Below, piece by piece: positions 52,646-61,640 of a DNA stretch of 64,000 bases (position 1 is its first letter; every line of letters begins with the position of its first letter). The DNA lies in NCBI GenBank assembly GCA_030560485.1, contig JAKTTS010000002.1:1-64000 (forward strand), given 5' to 3'. Position numbers and translations under genes: made by a program. The notes under the pieces are model-generated. The model saw only the letters and a list, made by a program, of their open reading frames with translations, was not told the DNA's origin and did no database searches. The DNA comes from Ascoidea tarda (nom. inval.) (taxonomy: Eukaryota; Ascomycota; Saccharomycetes; Ascoideales; Ascoideaceae).

Positions 52646-55600
52646 ATGCTGTCCAAATGGTCTCCTCTACCCATGCTAGCTCATGGAAGAATCATAAAAT
52701 CCTTTTTACCCCAAAACCATCTTGAGAGACTACCTCCATACTACCAAAACCTATACCCTGGAGACGAGGTCTACATCTTTGAAATCAACGATAATTGGGC
52801 CAGAGGTTACTTGTTGGTCCAGCCTTTGCCTACCGACTTCATTGCTGTTTCTACAAACTTGGAAAAACTACCTGACCAAAGAATCAACGTCGTTATCTTT
52901 CCCTTGACTCATGTCAGAATCTTGGAAAAGATTCCAATCCCTTTGTCCCTCAATTCTCCAAATCTAAATGACTTGAACCACAGCCTAAACCCTTCCTCTT
53001 CCTCCTCCTCAAGCAACATCAATAACCTCAACCATCTCAACATCAACCTCAATGAAAACGACCCTCACAATAACACTTCCATCAACAACAACACCGACTT
53101 CAATTCCTTCAATTACGGTAACCACGATATAATAGCCCTAGAGGACAACAACAACGTCAACTCAAACCAAAACCTCATGAACCAGTCTTCTCTAGACCAC
53201 CACCACTACATCATCCATCTCGACACCGACGACGTCTCAACCATCCCTTCAATTCTCGAAACTGAACTACGAGCGACTGCTGCAAGAAATGGCGGTGGTC
53301 TAAATGACGACCAAACACTAACCTACCACATGAAACCACCATTACCTGCTCTAAGACTAGATTCCGGTGACCTTTTGGATGAAATCACTCCTGCTATTTC
53401 CCTCCTATCCTCCCACATCTACTCTCTCTACTCTGTCGGCGAATTCAACTTGTCTCTAAAACTAGGGAACCTCTACTACGAATTGGATGAAATCAGAATA
53501 AAACTAAACTACAACCTCTGTACAAAAGCTGAAAAAAATTTAGCAAGAAAAAATGCCTCTCTCTTGCTAAGCAAAATAGCCAAGCTCCTCTCTTCAAAGG
53601 GTATAAACAGATTTGACAAAACAAACAGCGCCATCAAATACGATGTCTCTGGCTACGAGGCCATCATGTCTAGAGACCCTCTCAATGGCGACCTATTCGA
53701 CTACAACAATTCCCTTCTCAAATCTCAAGCAACTCCTGATATCATAGCTTCAAACCAACTCATGTACGCCTTATGTTCAAACTACCCAATCTCTGACCTA
53801 GACCTAGGCTCTCTAATCCCTCCTCCAAACAGCAAATTCGTTAGAGCCATTCCCTCGCAAATCTTGGTCGACTTCAAATCCGTCACTGGCTCCTCAAATT
53901 TAAATCCAAAGGGTTTTGCTGGAATGACTTGCTACATGTACTTGAGAAACACAAGAAAAAGATTAACCGAAGCCTTTGCTGTCAACATCAACAACTCCCA
54001 AGACTTCCTCCTAGAACACCTATCTGCTGCTCTATTCAGAAACATCCCTTCAACTGAAATCGATAAAGGCAGAATCTACCTTGTGGCCCTACTAACCGAA
54101 GAAATCGACATCAACATCCTAAGAAACACAAACAACCAACCCAACTCTCTTCGAAGAATCAGAAAGGGAATCGCTGCCGGTGTTACCGACATTTCAAGAA
54201 TCTTTTCCCGCCACAAAGGTGCTTTGGCTTCCGGTGAATCTCACCAATTCATAATAAAACTATTTGGCTCCTATATCAACCAAAATGACACAATGGCTTC
54301 AAATGGTGAAACAAACTACGGCTGGGGTGAATTGGTAGATCGAATCATTAGAGGTTCAAATAAAGGTGTCGCCGTTAACCCCAGAGCTGAAAGACTAATT
54401 GTATCCATCAAAGAATTCAAAAACGATCTACAAACTTTCATCAACGATTTCGACACAAATGGCCCAAGACCAATCTCCCAAATTAGAACAATCTACTATG
54501 ACCCTTTAGTTAAACCCTATGAAAGAATCTACTTGAGTCTTGGTAAAGCTCATTTAAACCAAACTCTACATCAATCCTTACCTGTAACAATTCAAATTTC
54601 AACCACTAATCCAAGCATTCACTTTACAAAGGGCACCAACGAAAAGAGCAGAAAAAATTGGCAATTCGTCTCCGTCTATTCTGATGAATCAATCGGCGAA
54701 TTGATCAAAGTCTCTGGAATTGACGCTGGTTTATCAATCAACGACACTGAATACTTGACTTTTTTCGCTTATATAAACGGCGAAGTTGTTGCTGATGGTA
54801 AACTACTAATAAGAAACAAAAACAAAATAGTAGAATACAAAAAAACACACATTGTAGAATTAGCAAGCATTCAAAATTCTCATAACATTGCTGTCACTTT
54901 TGAATTAACAACAGAATATGTTGGAAAAAATTACAATATTGACCATGCTATTAATACCCTATTGAACTGGAAAACTCTTATCAATTTACCCTCAAATGAA
55001 AGTAACTTGATGAGCATCATTACCAAATTCAATATCTTGGACACTTCTCAATTGATCAAATATTTCCCCGAGCTATTAAAGAGTCTTTTAGAAATTTATA
55101 AAGCTTCTGTCGACTTGAATCTACCAAATTTAAATAAAACTATTTTTGAAGCCATTGTTCATATGCTAGATTTTGTTGTTGCTAGACAAGAACAATATGT
55201 CTATCTTTTTGAAGATTTTGTTGACAATACCAAAAACTTGCCTTATATCGGTTTCCATTTGCTATCCAAAATGGAAAGCTATTTTTCTTGCTTTAAAACC
55301 TCATGGGAATATCTCAATAGATCTGTTTGTCGTGTATCTACTTTAATTCTAAGGCTTGCAATCCTAACAACTAGTCAACAAACTGTTGAAATATTCAATA
55401 GATCTTGGAACGAATTTCTTGGTTCTATCTCTTCTTTTTTAAACTCCAAAGATAAAAGGTTTACCTCTGATCAATCATCCGTCTTGGAGGTTATTGACTT
55501 ATGGCTATTAAGCTTAAGAGCAATATTTATTGACGAAGACATCTTGAATTTCGGTATCATTTTAATTGACTCGGTTGGAATTAGAGGTTTATCAAAACAA

Positions 55601-58600
55601 GATGACTTTTCATCATCTGCACCATCAATGGGTCTCACAACTAAAAGAAATGACAAGGTCTTTGGTTTCATCATAACAAAATTGTTATTAATCCGTCGTC
55701 TTTTACACTCGTGGTTTGTTGAAAATCATAAATGTCGTGATAGATTAATTATTACCTCTATTAATTGGGCGATGGAAGTTTTATTAGCAAACACTGATGT
55801 AGAAGCCGCTAGGTTAGCCAATGGTATTTTAATTTCCATCTTGCGTTTAACTTGGGATATTGTCAAGTCAAATAGAACAGAAGATCTTTATCTTTGTCGT
55901 GGTGTTTCAAGATTATTACCTACAATTTGTGATATATTAAACAACTATAACAAATTTGCTAGGACTCATTCTTTATTCAAGCCCAAGAGAACTTTTACAC
56001 CATTATTTCCATCTGATTATCCATTCCCTGAAATCACTATGGATTCAATTGTCAATGATGAGGTTTTTGTTGAGGTTTTAATTGAAATGATGACCATTTT
56101 TTCCTACTTATCAAAGATTGCTAGAGTTATTGCGGGTCCAAAAGGATTTCTCTCTATTCTTGAAGAAAGTAAAGTGGACGCGATGTTTGTTTCACAATAT
56201 TTCGTTCAAAAGATCACCAAACAACACATTTTGTCTCTTATTAATACTGCCAAGTTATTAATTGCCAGTAAGTGCTATCCAGCGTCAAAATGGTTATCGT
56301 TACATGCTATGGTAATTGAAAGTGCAGTTTCAAGTTTTGAATTAGTTAAATATATTATGGAAATCGATTATATACCATCAGTGGATGAAATGGAGCAGTT
56401 TGATAGGTCATTGTGGGGAAATTTCTTAAAAACATGTTTAAAATTTGCCACTGCCATGCCATCATCAATTTGTCATTTAGCTGAAGTTCCAAGAAAGGCC
56501 TGTTGGAAAATAACAGGAGACGTTCGTAATAGATGCGCGTTATTAATTAATGAAGTTTGGGATGCATTAGCATGGGATGCATTGGAAGAAGATATAGTTA
56601 GGTTTCAATTAAAGAAATTTGGTGGATATCAAGTTGAGTTTATTAATTTTAATTATGGTGTTTTACAAGATCTCATGCTATTTTGTATGCAAAGACATTC
56701 CAATTGTCAAATTCTAGGTGTTAAGATGTTACATACTATTATTATTTCTGAATGGTTACTAAATGGGAATTTTAATGAAATTGAAAAAGAATGTATTCTT
56801 GGGTTTTATGAAATATTCCATAGTAACAAGTATAAGCCAGGGCAATATGAAGAAAGGAATTTCATTAGAAGATTAAAAATGTCTATTAAAATTGACCCTG
56901 AAGATGAGGCATTTCCAGCAATTGATGGTTTAATTCAAAATTTATCTGAATTTTTAGAAGTTTTGAATGATTTGGAAAATGTTCCAGAAGGACCTGAATT
57001 TGATGATGATAGAACCTTCCATAAGATTAATATTAATGGATTTTTGAAACATGTTGATAAACCCGAATTATTGCATTCGTTTATTAATGAAATGGTAGAA
57101 GGCAATTTAAGCAAGACAAATTTTGTTCAAGCGGGATTAAGTTATCAGTTATTAGCGTCGACATATAATTGGAATTTAGATGATAAATTACCATTATGTA
57201 TTAAACCCAAATTCCCATCTCAATCGTCATTTGAAAGAAAAGAAACGTTGTATAAGATGATTGCAGAGAATTTTGTCAAAGGAAATGCATTGGAAAAAGC
57301 TATTGATATTTACAAAGAATTAGCACAGGCATATGATACTATTTCATATGATTTCAAGGGGTTATCATATGTTCATGAAAACTTATCCAAGTTATATTTA
57401 TCATTGGAGACAGTTGATAGATTGACACCAGCGTATTTTAGAATTTCATTTATTGGATATGGATTTCCCAAGTCAGTTAGAGCAAGGCAATTTATTTATG
57501 AGGGATTACCATTTGAACATATAACATCGATTCATGATAGGTTATTAAGATTACATCCAGGTGCCACGATTATATCTAATGATGAAGAGGCAAAACAACT
57601 ATATGAAGTAACACCATCAGGTAGGTATTTGCATATTACAACGGTTGAGCCTCAAATGAATTTGCCAGCCAATGTTTCCGGATTGACAGTTGGGGCTCGA
57701 TTTTATTTGGAAAACCGAAACTTGTGTCAATTTACAAGTGCAAGAAGATTACCAGGATCTACATCAGTGATGGATCTTTGGGTTGAAGAGACTACATATG
57801 AGACATATACCACGTTTCCAACATTGATGAATCGAAGTGAGATTAAGAGAGCCATTAAGGTGAAGTTATCGCCATTGCAAAATGCATTGAGAAGTTTATC
57901 ATCAAAGACACAAGAGTTGATTTCGCTTGAAATCATGGCTAATAAGGCTATAAAGGAGAAAGAGGATGTGAACTCTATATTTGGTGAGTTATCCAGACAA
58001 TTGGCAGGAACGATTGATGCGCCAGTTAATGGAGGGATTGGACAATATAGAGTTTTTTTTGTTAATGAAACTTTTACAAAGAACTCGCAATATACGAGTC
58101 AATTGGAATCGTTGAAGCATTCGTTTGGAGAATTAGCTAATACGATCCAAAGATGTTTGATAATCCATGGGAAATTGGTTCCAGTTTCGTTACAAGAGTC
58201 TCATTTATCATTGATCAAATTATTTCAAAAGAATTTTGAGGAAGAAATCAGTAGGAATGGGATCGTTGTTGGAGATTTATTAGCAGAGTTTAATAGCCAT
58301 CATCCAAGTGCTAATATCAAGTCGAATGGTAGTGGAAATGGGGGTGGAGTTCATTCAGGGTCGATTCAAATGTTGGGAGGACTCAGTGGAATGAGTAGTA
58401 TGAACGGTAACGGTATTAGTAACAGTATTAATAATGGTGGTAATAACACTAATGGGATTAATTCATTGAATGGAATGTCAGTAATGAATGGAATCAATGG
58501 GATTGATTATTTGAATAAGATTGCACCTACAGAATCTATAATGTCTACTACGACAGATTCGACTGGGAGTCGTTCTACGACATCGGGAAGTCATAAGAGT

Positions 58601-58657
58601 GCCATAGCTAAAAGAACAGTTTTGAATTGGAGACAGTCTCGTAATATAACTGAATGA
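52646..58657 (+). CDS. DCK1: DOCK-family Rac/Rho GTPase exchange factor (Dck1)
   Basis: The 2003-residue protein corresponds to S. cerevisiae Dck1 (1932), which with Lmo1 activates Rho5 and affects mitochondria, mitophagy and cell-wall stress. An SH3-like N-terminus (GRIIKSF, YPGDEVYIFEINDNWARGYLL; ~13-100) is followed by an Asn/Ser-rich insertion (~110-190). A DHR-1/C2 domain lies at ~630-810 (NWQFVSVYSDESIGELIKVSG). A long helical region follows, then DHR-2 at ~1520-1850 (KAIDIYKELAQAYDTISYDFKGLSYV, then YFRISFIGYGFP, FIYEGLPFEHI). The tail is Gly/Asn/Ser-rich. ATG at 52646. Codons shift from C-ending in the first ~2.2 kb to A/T- and G-ending later. No CTG was found in the first ~650 codons. 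Confidence 0.93.
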   Translation: MLSKWSPLPMLAHGRIIKSFLPQNHLERLPPYYQNLYPGDEVYIFEINDNWARGYLLVQPLPTDFIAVSTNLEKLPDQRINVVIFPLTHVRILEKIPIPLSLNSPNLNDLNHSLNPSSSSSSSNINNLNHLNINLNENDPHNNTSINNNTDFNSFNYGNHDIIALEDNNNVNSNQNLMNQSSLDHHHYIIHLDTDDVSTIPSILETELRATAARNGGGLNDDQTLTYHMKPPLPALRLDSGDLLDEITPAISLLSSHIYSLYSVGEFNLSLKLGNLYYELDEIRIKLNYNLCTKAEKNLARKNASLLLSKIAKLLSSKGINRFDKTNSAIKYDVSGYEAIMSRDPLNGDLFDYNNSLLKSQATPDIIASNQLMYALCSNYPISDLDLGSLIPPPNSKFVRAIPSQILVDFKSVTGSSNLNPKGFAGMTCYMYLRNTRKRLTEAFAVNINNSQDFLLEHLSAALFRNIPSTEIDKGRIYLVALLTEEIDINILRNTNNQPNSLRRIRKGIAAGVTDISRIFSRHKGALASGESHQFIIKLFGSYINQNDTMASNGETNYGWGELVDRIIRGSNKGVAVNPRAERLIVSIKEFKNDLQTFINDFDTNGPRPISQIRTIYYDPLVKPYERIYLSLGKAHLNQTLHQSLPVTIQISTTNPSIHFTKGTNEKSRKNWQFVSVYSDESIGELIKVSGIDAGLSINDTEYLTFFAYINGEVVADGKLLIRNKNKIVEYKKTHIVELASIQNSHNIAVTFELTTEYVGKNYNIDHAINTLLNWKTLINLPSNESNLMSIITKFNILDTSQLIKYFPELLKSLLEIYKASVDLNLPNLNKTIFEAIVHMLDFVVARQEQYVYLFEDFVDNTKNLPYIGFHLLSKMESYFSCFKTSWEYLNRSVCRVSTLILRLAILTTSQQTVEIFNRSWNEFLGSISSFLNSKDKRFTSDQSSVLEVIDLWLLSLRAIFIDEDILNFGIILIDSVGIRGLSKQDDFSSSAPSMGLTTKRNDKVFGFIITKLLLIRRLLHSWFVENHKCRDRLIITSINWAMEVLLANTDVEAARLANGILISILRLTWDIVKSNRTEDLYLCRGVSRLLPTICDILNNYNKFARTHSLFKPKRTFTPLFPSDYPFPEITMDSIVNDEVFVEVLIEMMTIFSYLSKIARVIAGPKGFLSILEESKVDAMFVSQYFVQKITKQHILSLINTAKLLIASKCYPASKWLSLHAMVIESAVSSFELVKYIMEIDYIPSVDEMEQFDRSLWGNFLKTCLKFATAMPSSICHLAEVPRKACWKITGDVRNRCALLINEVWDALAWDALEEDIVRFQLKKFGGYQVEFINFNYGVLQDLMLFCMQRHSNCQILGVKMLHTIIISEWLLNGNFNEIEKECILGFYEIFHSNKYKPGQYEERNFIRRLKMSIKIDPEDEAFPAIDGLIQNLSEFLEVLNDLENVPEGPEFDDDRTFHKININGFLKHVDKPELLHSFINEMVEGNLSKTNFVQAGLSYQLLASTYNWNLDDKLPLCIKPKFPSQSSFERKETLYKMIAENFVKGNALEKAIDIYKELAQAYDTISYDFKGLSYVHENLSKLYLSLETVDRLTPAYFRISFIGYGFPKSVRARQFIYEGLPFEHITSIHDRLLRLHPGATIISNDEEAKQLYEVTPSGRYLHITTVEPQMNLPANVSGLTVGARFYLENRNLCQFTSARRLPGSTSVMDLWVEETTYETYTTFPTLMNRSEIKRAIKVKLSPLQNALRSLSSKTQELISLEIMANKAIKEKEDVNSIFGELSRQLAGTIDAPVNGGIGQYRVFFVNETFTKNSQYTSQLESLKHSFGELANTIQRCLIIHGKLVPVSLQESHLSLIKLFQKNFEEEISRNGIVVGDLLAEFNSHHPSANIKSNGSGNGGGVHSGSIQMLGGLSGMSSMNGNGISNSINNGGNNTNGINSLNGMSVMNGINGIDYLNKIAPTESIMSTTTDSTGSRSTTSGSHKSAIAKRTVLNWRQSRNITE

Positions 58658-58840
58658 ATATGAAAGAAGTATATTTTTTTTTAATAATATTGGTATTAAT
58701 ATTTGTATTAATATTATATTAATTGTGAATTTATAATAGTTGAAAGTTTTTAGTTCAAGATGTTGATTTAGTTTGCGTTAAAAGACGTGAAATTAGCTTG
58801 ATTTTGAATTGTTTTAATTTAGTTTTAATTTTTTGTTTTA

Positions 58841-58920
58841 TTATTTTTATTATTTTTATTATTTTTATTATTTTATTATTTTATTATTTTATTATTTTAT
58901 TATTTTATTATTTTATTACT
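58841..58920 (+). repeat. TTATT/TTTTATT microsatellite
   Basis: An array of TATTTTTATT, then TTATT units lies 3' of DCK1, followed by TTTTATTTTG repeats to ~58965. It has simple slippage character. Confidence 0.85.
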
Positions 58921-59660
58921 AAGTTTGTTTTATTTTGTTTTATTTTGTTTTATTTTGTTTTAATTTGTTTAAATTTATTTTATATTATTTTGTTTAATTC
59001 TGTTTTATTTTTATTTAATTTTTTATTTAAATTTTGTAATTTTTTGAATTATTTTTTGAATTATTTTTTAGTTTAATTTTTGATTAATATTGATTTAATT
59101 TGATTTAATTTGATTTATAATAATTAAATAAAAAACGAATAAAAAATGATTACATATTAGTGTATATCGTTTAGATTGATTTATAAAACAGGATTTCCAA
59201 TTGAGAAAAAGAGAGTAAGAAGGGGAAAAAAGATAGTTTTGGATATAAATTGGAGAAGTTAGCGGATTGGTTTTTCAGTGGTTAGAACCCTTTTTATTAT
59301 AATAGGATGATTATAATAGGATAAATATAATAGGATTATTATAATAGGAAGATTGTAGTGACGTTTATTGTTTAGATATGAGGAGGCATCAGCGAGCTAA
59401 AAAAAGAAAAACTGGGGAAACTTGGAGTGTGTGCCATATGCTGATGGGTGCAGCAAGGGTGCGCATTTCAGCTTCTGCCGCAGATCCAGAAAGGAGAAGT
59501 AAGCGACGTGGGGCAAACGAGCAGTGACCGGAAGCTACAGAATGAGGTTATTTCCGCAAGATTAGCGAACAAGGGAGGAGAATAAGCTTTAAGTGGAACG
59601 GAAAACTATGCCCGTTTTGGGATAGGCCGCTTAGAAAAGAAAGGCTTCAAGATAACGCAG

Positions 59661-59675
59661 GTCATGAGTCATGAC
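59661..59675. promoter_or_regulatory. Palindromic Gcn4/AP-1-type site
   Basis: GTCATGAGTCATGAC contains TGAGTCA (59665-59671), the bZIP Gcn4 core, in a longer palindrome. It is almost 2 kb from the next coding start, so the target is unclear. Confidence 0.35.
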
Positions 59676-60614
59676 TTTGTGGAAGCACCTGCAAAATAGA
59701 TTGGGTTTAGACTTTCCATTAGCAGTCATCACCGAAACAGAGATCAGTTAATCTCGCTTTGTAAATTTGTGGGAGATACAGGAGATACATGAGAGACACC
59801 AGATAGGAACTGAGAGAAATTGCAATTCCAAATTCCAGTTATGTAAAAAGAATTCCCGGACCATGGCGTTTGGAGAAGCCCAAGGGAGGTACATCCGGCA
59901 AATTGGCGATAGGAACCTGGCAGTTTCTTTTTGGAGCAAGGAAGTTGAGAGGCAGCAAAACAAAGGGAAGAAAATGAAGAAAATGAAGCAAATGAAGAAA
60001 ATGAACAAGATAGCTCCGATAGAAAAGAAAGAATGCAGATTCGAAATGTGTTGGAGATAGATTAGAACGGATTGGAAGGATTGGAAAAGATTAGAAAAGA
60101 TTAGAGATAGATCAAGCAAGAAACGGATTTGTGTTGGTGGATTATGTAATAAGGGCTTTTTAGATTGGAGCAATTGATCACGGATTCAGAGATAAGTGAA
60201 ATTGCAGTCAGGTTTGTTCCAATTTCATGTGTGAACCAATGGGCAGGATTGCTATAAATAATCACGTTGATAAAAAACAAGATAAGTGAATAAAAACTTA
60301 ATGATTACAGCGATTGGGCTGTGACATACAAACGCAAAATTCCTTTTTTTGGAGTAAATGAACAGAGTTGTGATTGCAATCCAAAAACCCAAACCCAAAC
60401 CCAGCCAATTGGCCGGCCGAGATTTGTGAATTGAACGGAGATGTATGTGCTGAATCCCGATGAAATTTGTTCCAACACCAAATTCACCAAATTTCACAAA
60501 CTGTTTCTCAGTTGCACAATAGGATTCAAACCGTTATCCTGCTTTAAATACTGAATATCATATGAAAACTGCTTTTTGGCGCAGGAAACGGGCTGCCGGC
60601 CAAAGCGCGTTGAA

Positions 60615-60631
60615 ACGCGTCCGAGACGCGT
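60615..60631. promoter_or_regulatory. Two MCB boxes (ACGCGT) 11 bp apart
   Basis: ACGCGT lies at 60615-60620 and 60626-60631. Paired MCB elements bind MBF (Mbp1-Swi6) and drive G1/S expression. They lie ~1 kb upstream of the ATG at 61641, at the edge of the GC island. Confidence 0.45.
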
Positions 60632-60660
60632 CCGAAATGCGGCGCACAAGCGCCGCACAA

Positions 60661-60710
60661 AGTGGCCATACAAAGCGCGAGCCAAAGTGGCCATACAAAG
60701 CGCGAGCCAA
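60661..60710 (+). repeat. Perfect 25-bp tandem duplication
   Basis: The unit starting AGTGGCCATACAAAGC occurs twice head to tail with no mismatch (60661-60685, 60686-60710). A recent duplication in the GC island. Confidence 0.9.
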
Positions 60711-61554
60711 AGAGCAGGGCCGGCCTGGGCGCTGCCGGCACGTCGCGCAAGCCAACACGGTGCACACAAAGGCTTTGTGGCGGCAGTCTCTGTGCTGCAT
60801 GTAGCGCCGCAAAAGTAGGATGCGTGTGGTGGGAGAGCGGTGAATGGTGCAGATTTAAGGCGAGGGCCCCTGTGCAAAGCGGGATACGCGCAGCGCGTCA
60901 GCAGGAGCAGCGCTGGCGACAGGGGCGCACAGCGGACGGACGCGGGGACGAGCCAGAACGGCGGAGTGCCAGGAAGCGCAGGTCGGGCATCGGCAGGGCG
61001 GTGGAAGGGCCCGGCTCCAATCCGAGCAACGGTGGGATCGTCTGCATGGGACCGCTGATAGCGATGTGCTGATACCGGTTCTGTATTATCTGCTGTGCTC
61101 TTGTATTTTCCATGCCTGTATTTATCGCTGCCTCCAGTGGAGACGATGCCTGGACGTCGCTACATCGCTGTGTTTGTTCTGCTCGCTCTGCTTCCAGCTC
61201 TGGCTCTTTCATTACTCGTATCTTGATCGCCTTCTCAGACATTTTCTGCTGTGTTATTTCATTATTTCACTTTCTGGTTTTAACTTCAACTCAAACCACC
61301 CAGTGCTCTTTAAGATTTGTTGTTAGCATACTTTCCTGTAATCAACTATAATTTATTATTTCAAATCTTTGCATCTTGGTCTTTTACATAATTCTTTGGT
61401 TTTATTTTTTAAAACTGAATTACTGAATTACTGGATTTTATATTTTTTTACTTCTTAATGGGCAAACCAAAAAACTTTTTATTTTCTCTGTTTCTTCTAT
61501 TAATATATTTAGTAGATTATTAATCGTTTATTATTTTATTCGCTTTGGTTTTTC

Positions 61555-61596
61555 TTATATCCTATATTCCATATCCTATATTCCATATCCTATATC
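61555..61596 (+). repeat. 14-bp tandem repeat ATATCCTATATTCC (three copies)
   Basis: It lies ~45-85 bp upstream of the ATG at 61641, most likely in the 5' UTR of that gene. The last copy is partial. Confidence 0.8.
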
Positions 61597-61640
61597 TAAC
61601 ATCTAATATTTCCTCCATCTATTACTCGTCCTCTTCAACT

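Larger units (their letters stand above)
60577..61075. other. GC-rich island (~500 bp)
   Basis: It is dense in GCGC, CCGG and CGCG within a genome whose spacers are mostly A/T. It has sharp boundaries: AT-rich sequence returns near 61.25 kb. It contains two ACGCGT boxes and a 25-bp tandem duplication. Overlapping frames of 70-135 codons on both strands are what GC-rich DNA gives by chance. It is similar in kind to smaller islands at 22.9, 45.2, 47.9 and 52.0 kb near gene starts. Confidence 0.6.
58658..61640. other. 3-kb intergenic interval, AT repeats then GC-rich island
   Basis: 58.66-59.2 kb is T-rich low complexity with a (TTATT)n array at 58841-58920. 59.4-60.2 kb is purine-rich on the plus strand with a Gcn4-type site. 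60.58-61.07 kb is strikingly GC-rich. Short frames on both strands (59748-60173, 59767-60060 and many within the island) show no family resemblance. The interval is probably an unusually long promoter of the gene starting at 61641, possibly with an RNA gene. Confidence 0.55.

Noticed and set aside
59748-60173. 141-codon minus-strand hydrophobic frame and its 97-codon plus-strand counterpart
   Set aside because: Both are products of a purine-rich strand (AAGAAAATGAAG repeats); no domain.
60494-61242. Several overlapping frames of 70-136 codons on both strands
   Set aside because: They lie in the GC-rich island, where stop codons are rare by chance; no domain, and the frames contradict each other.
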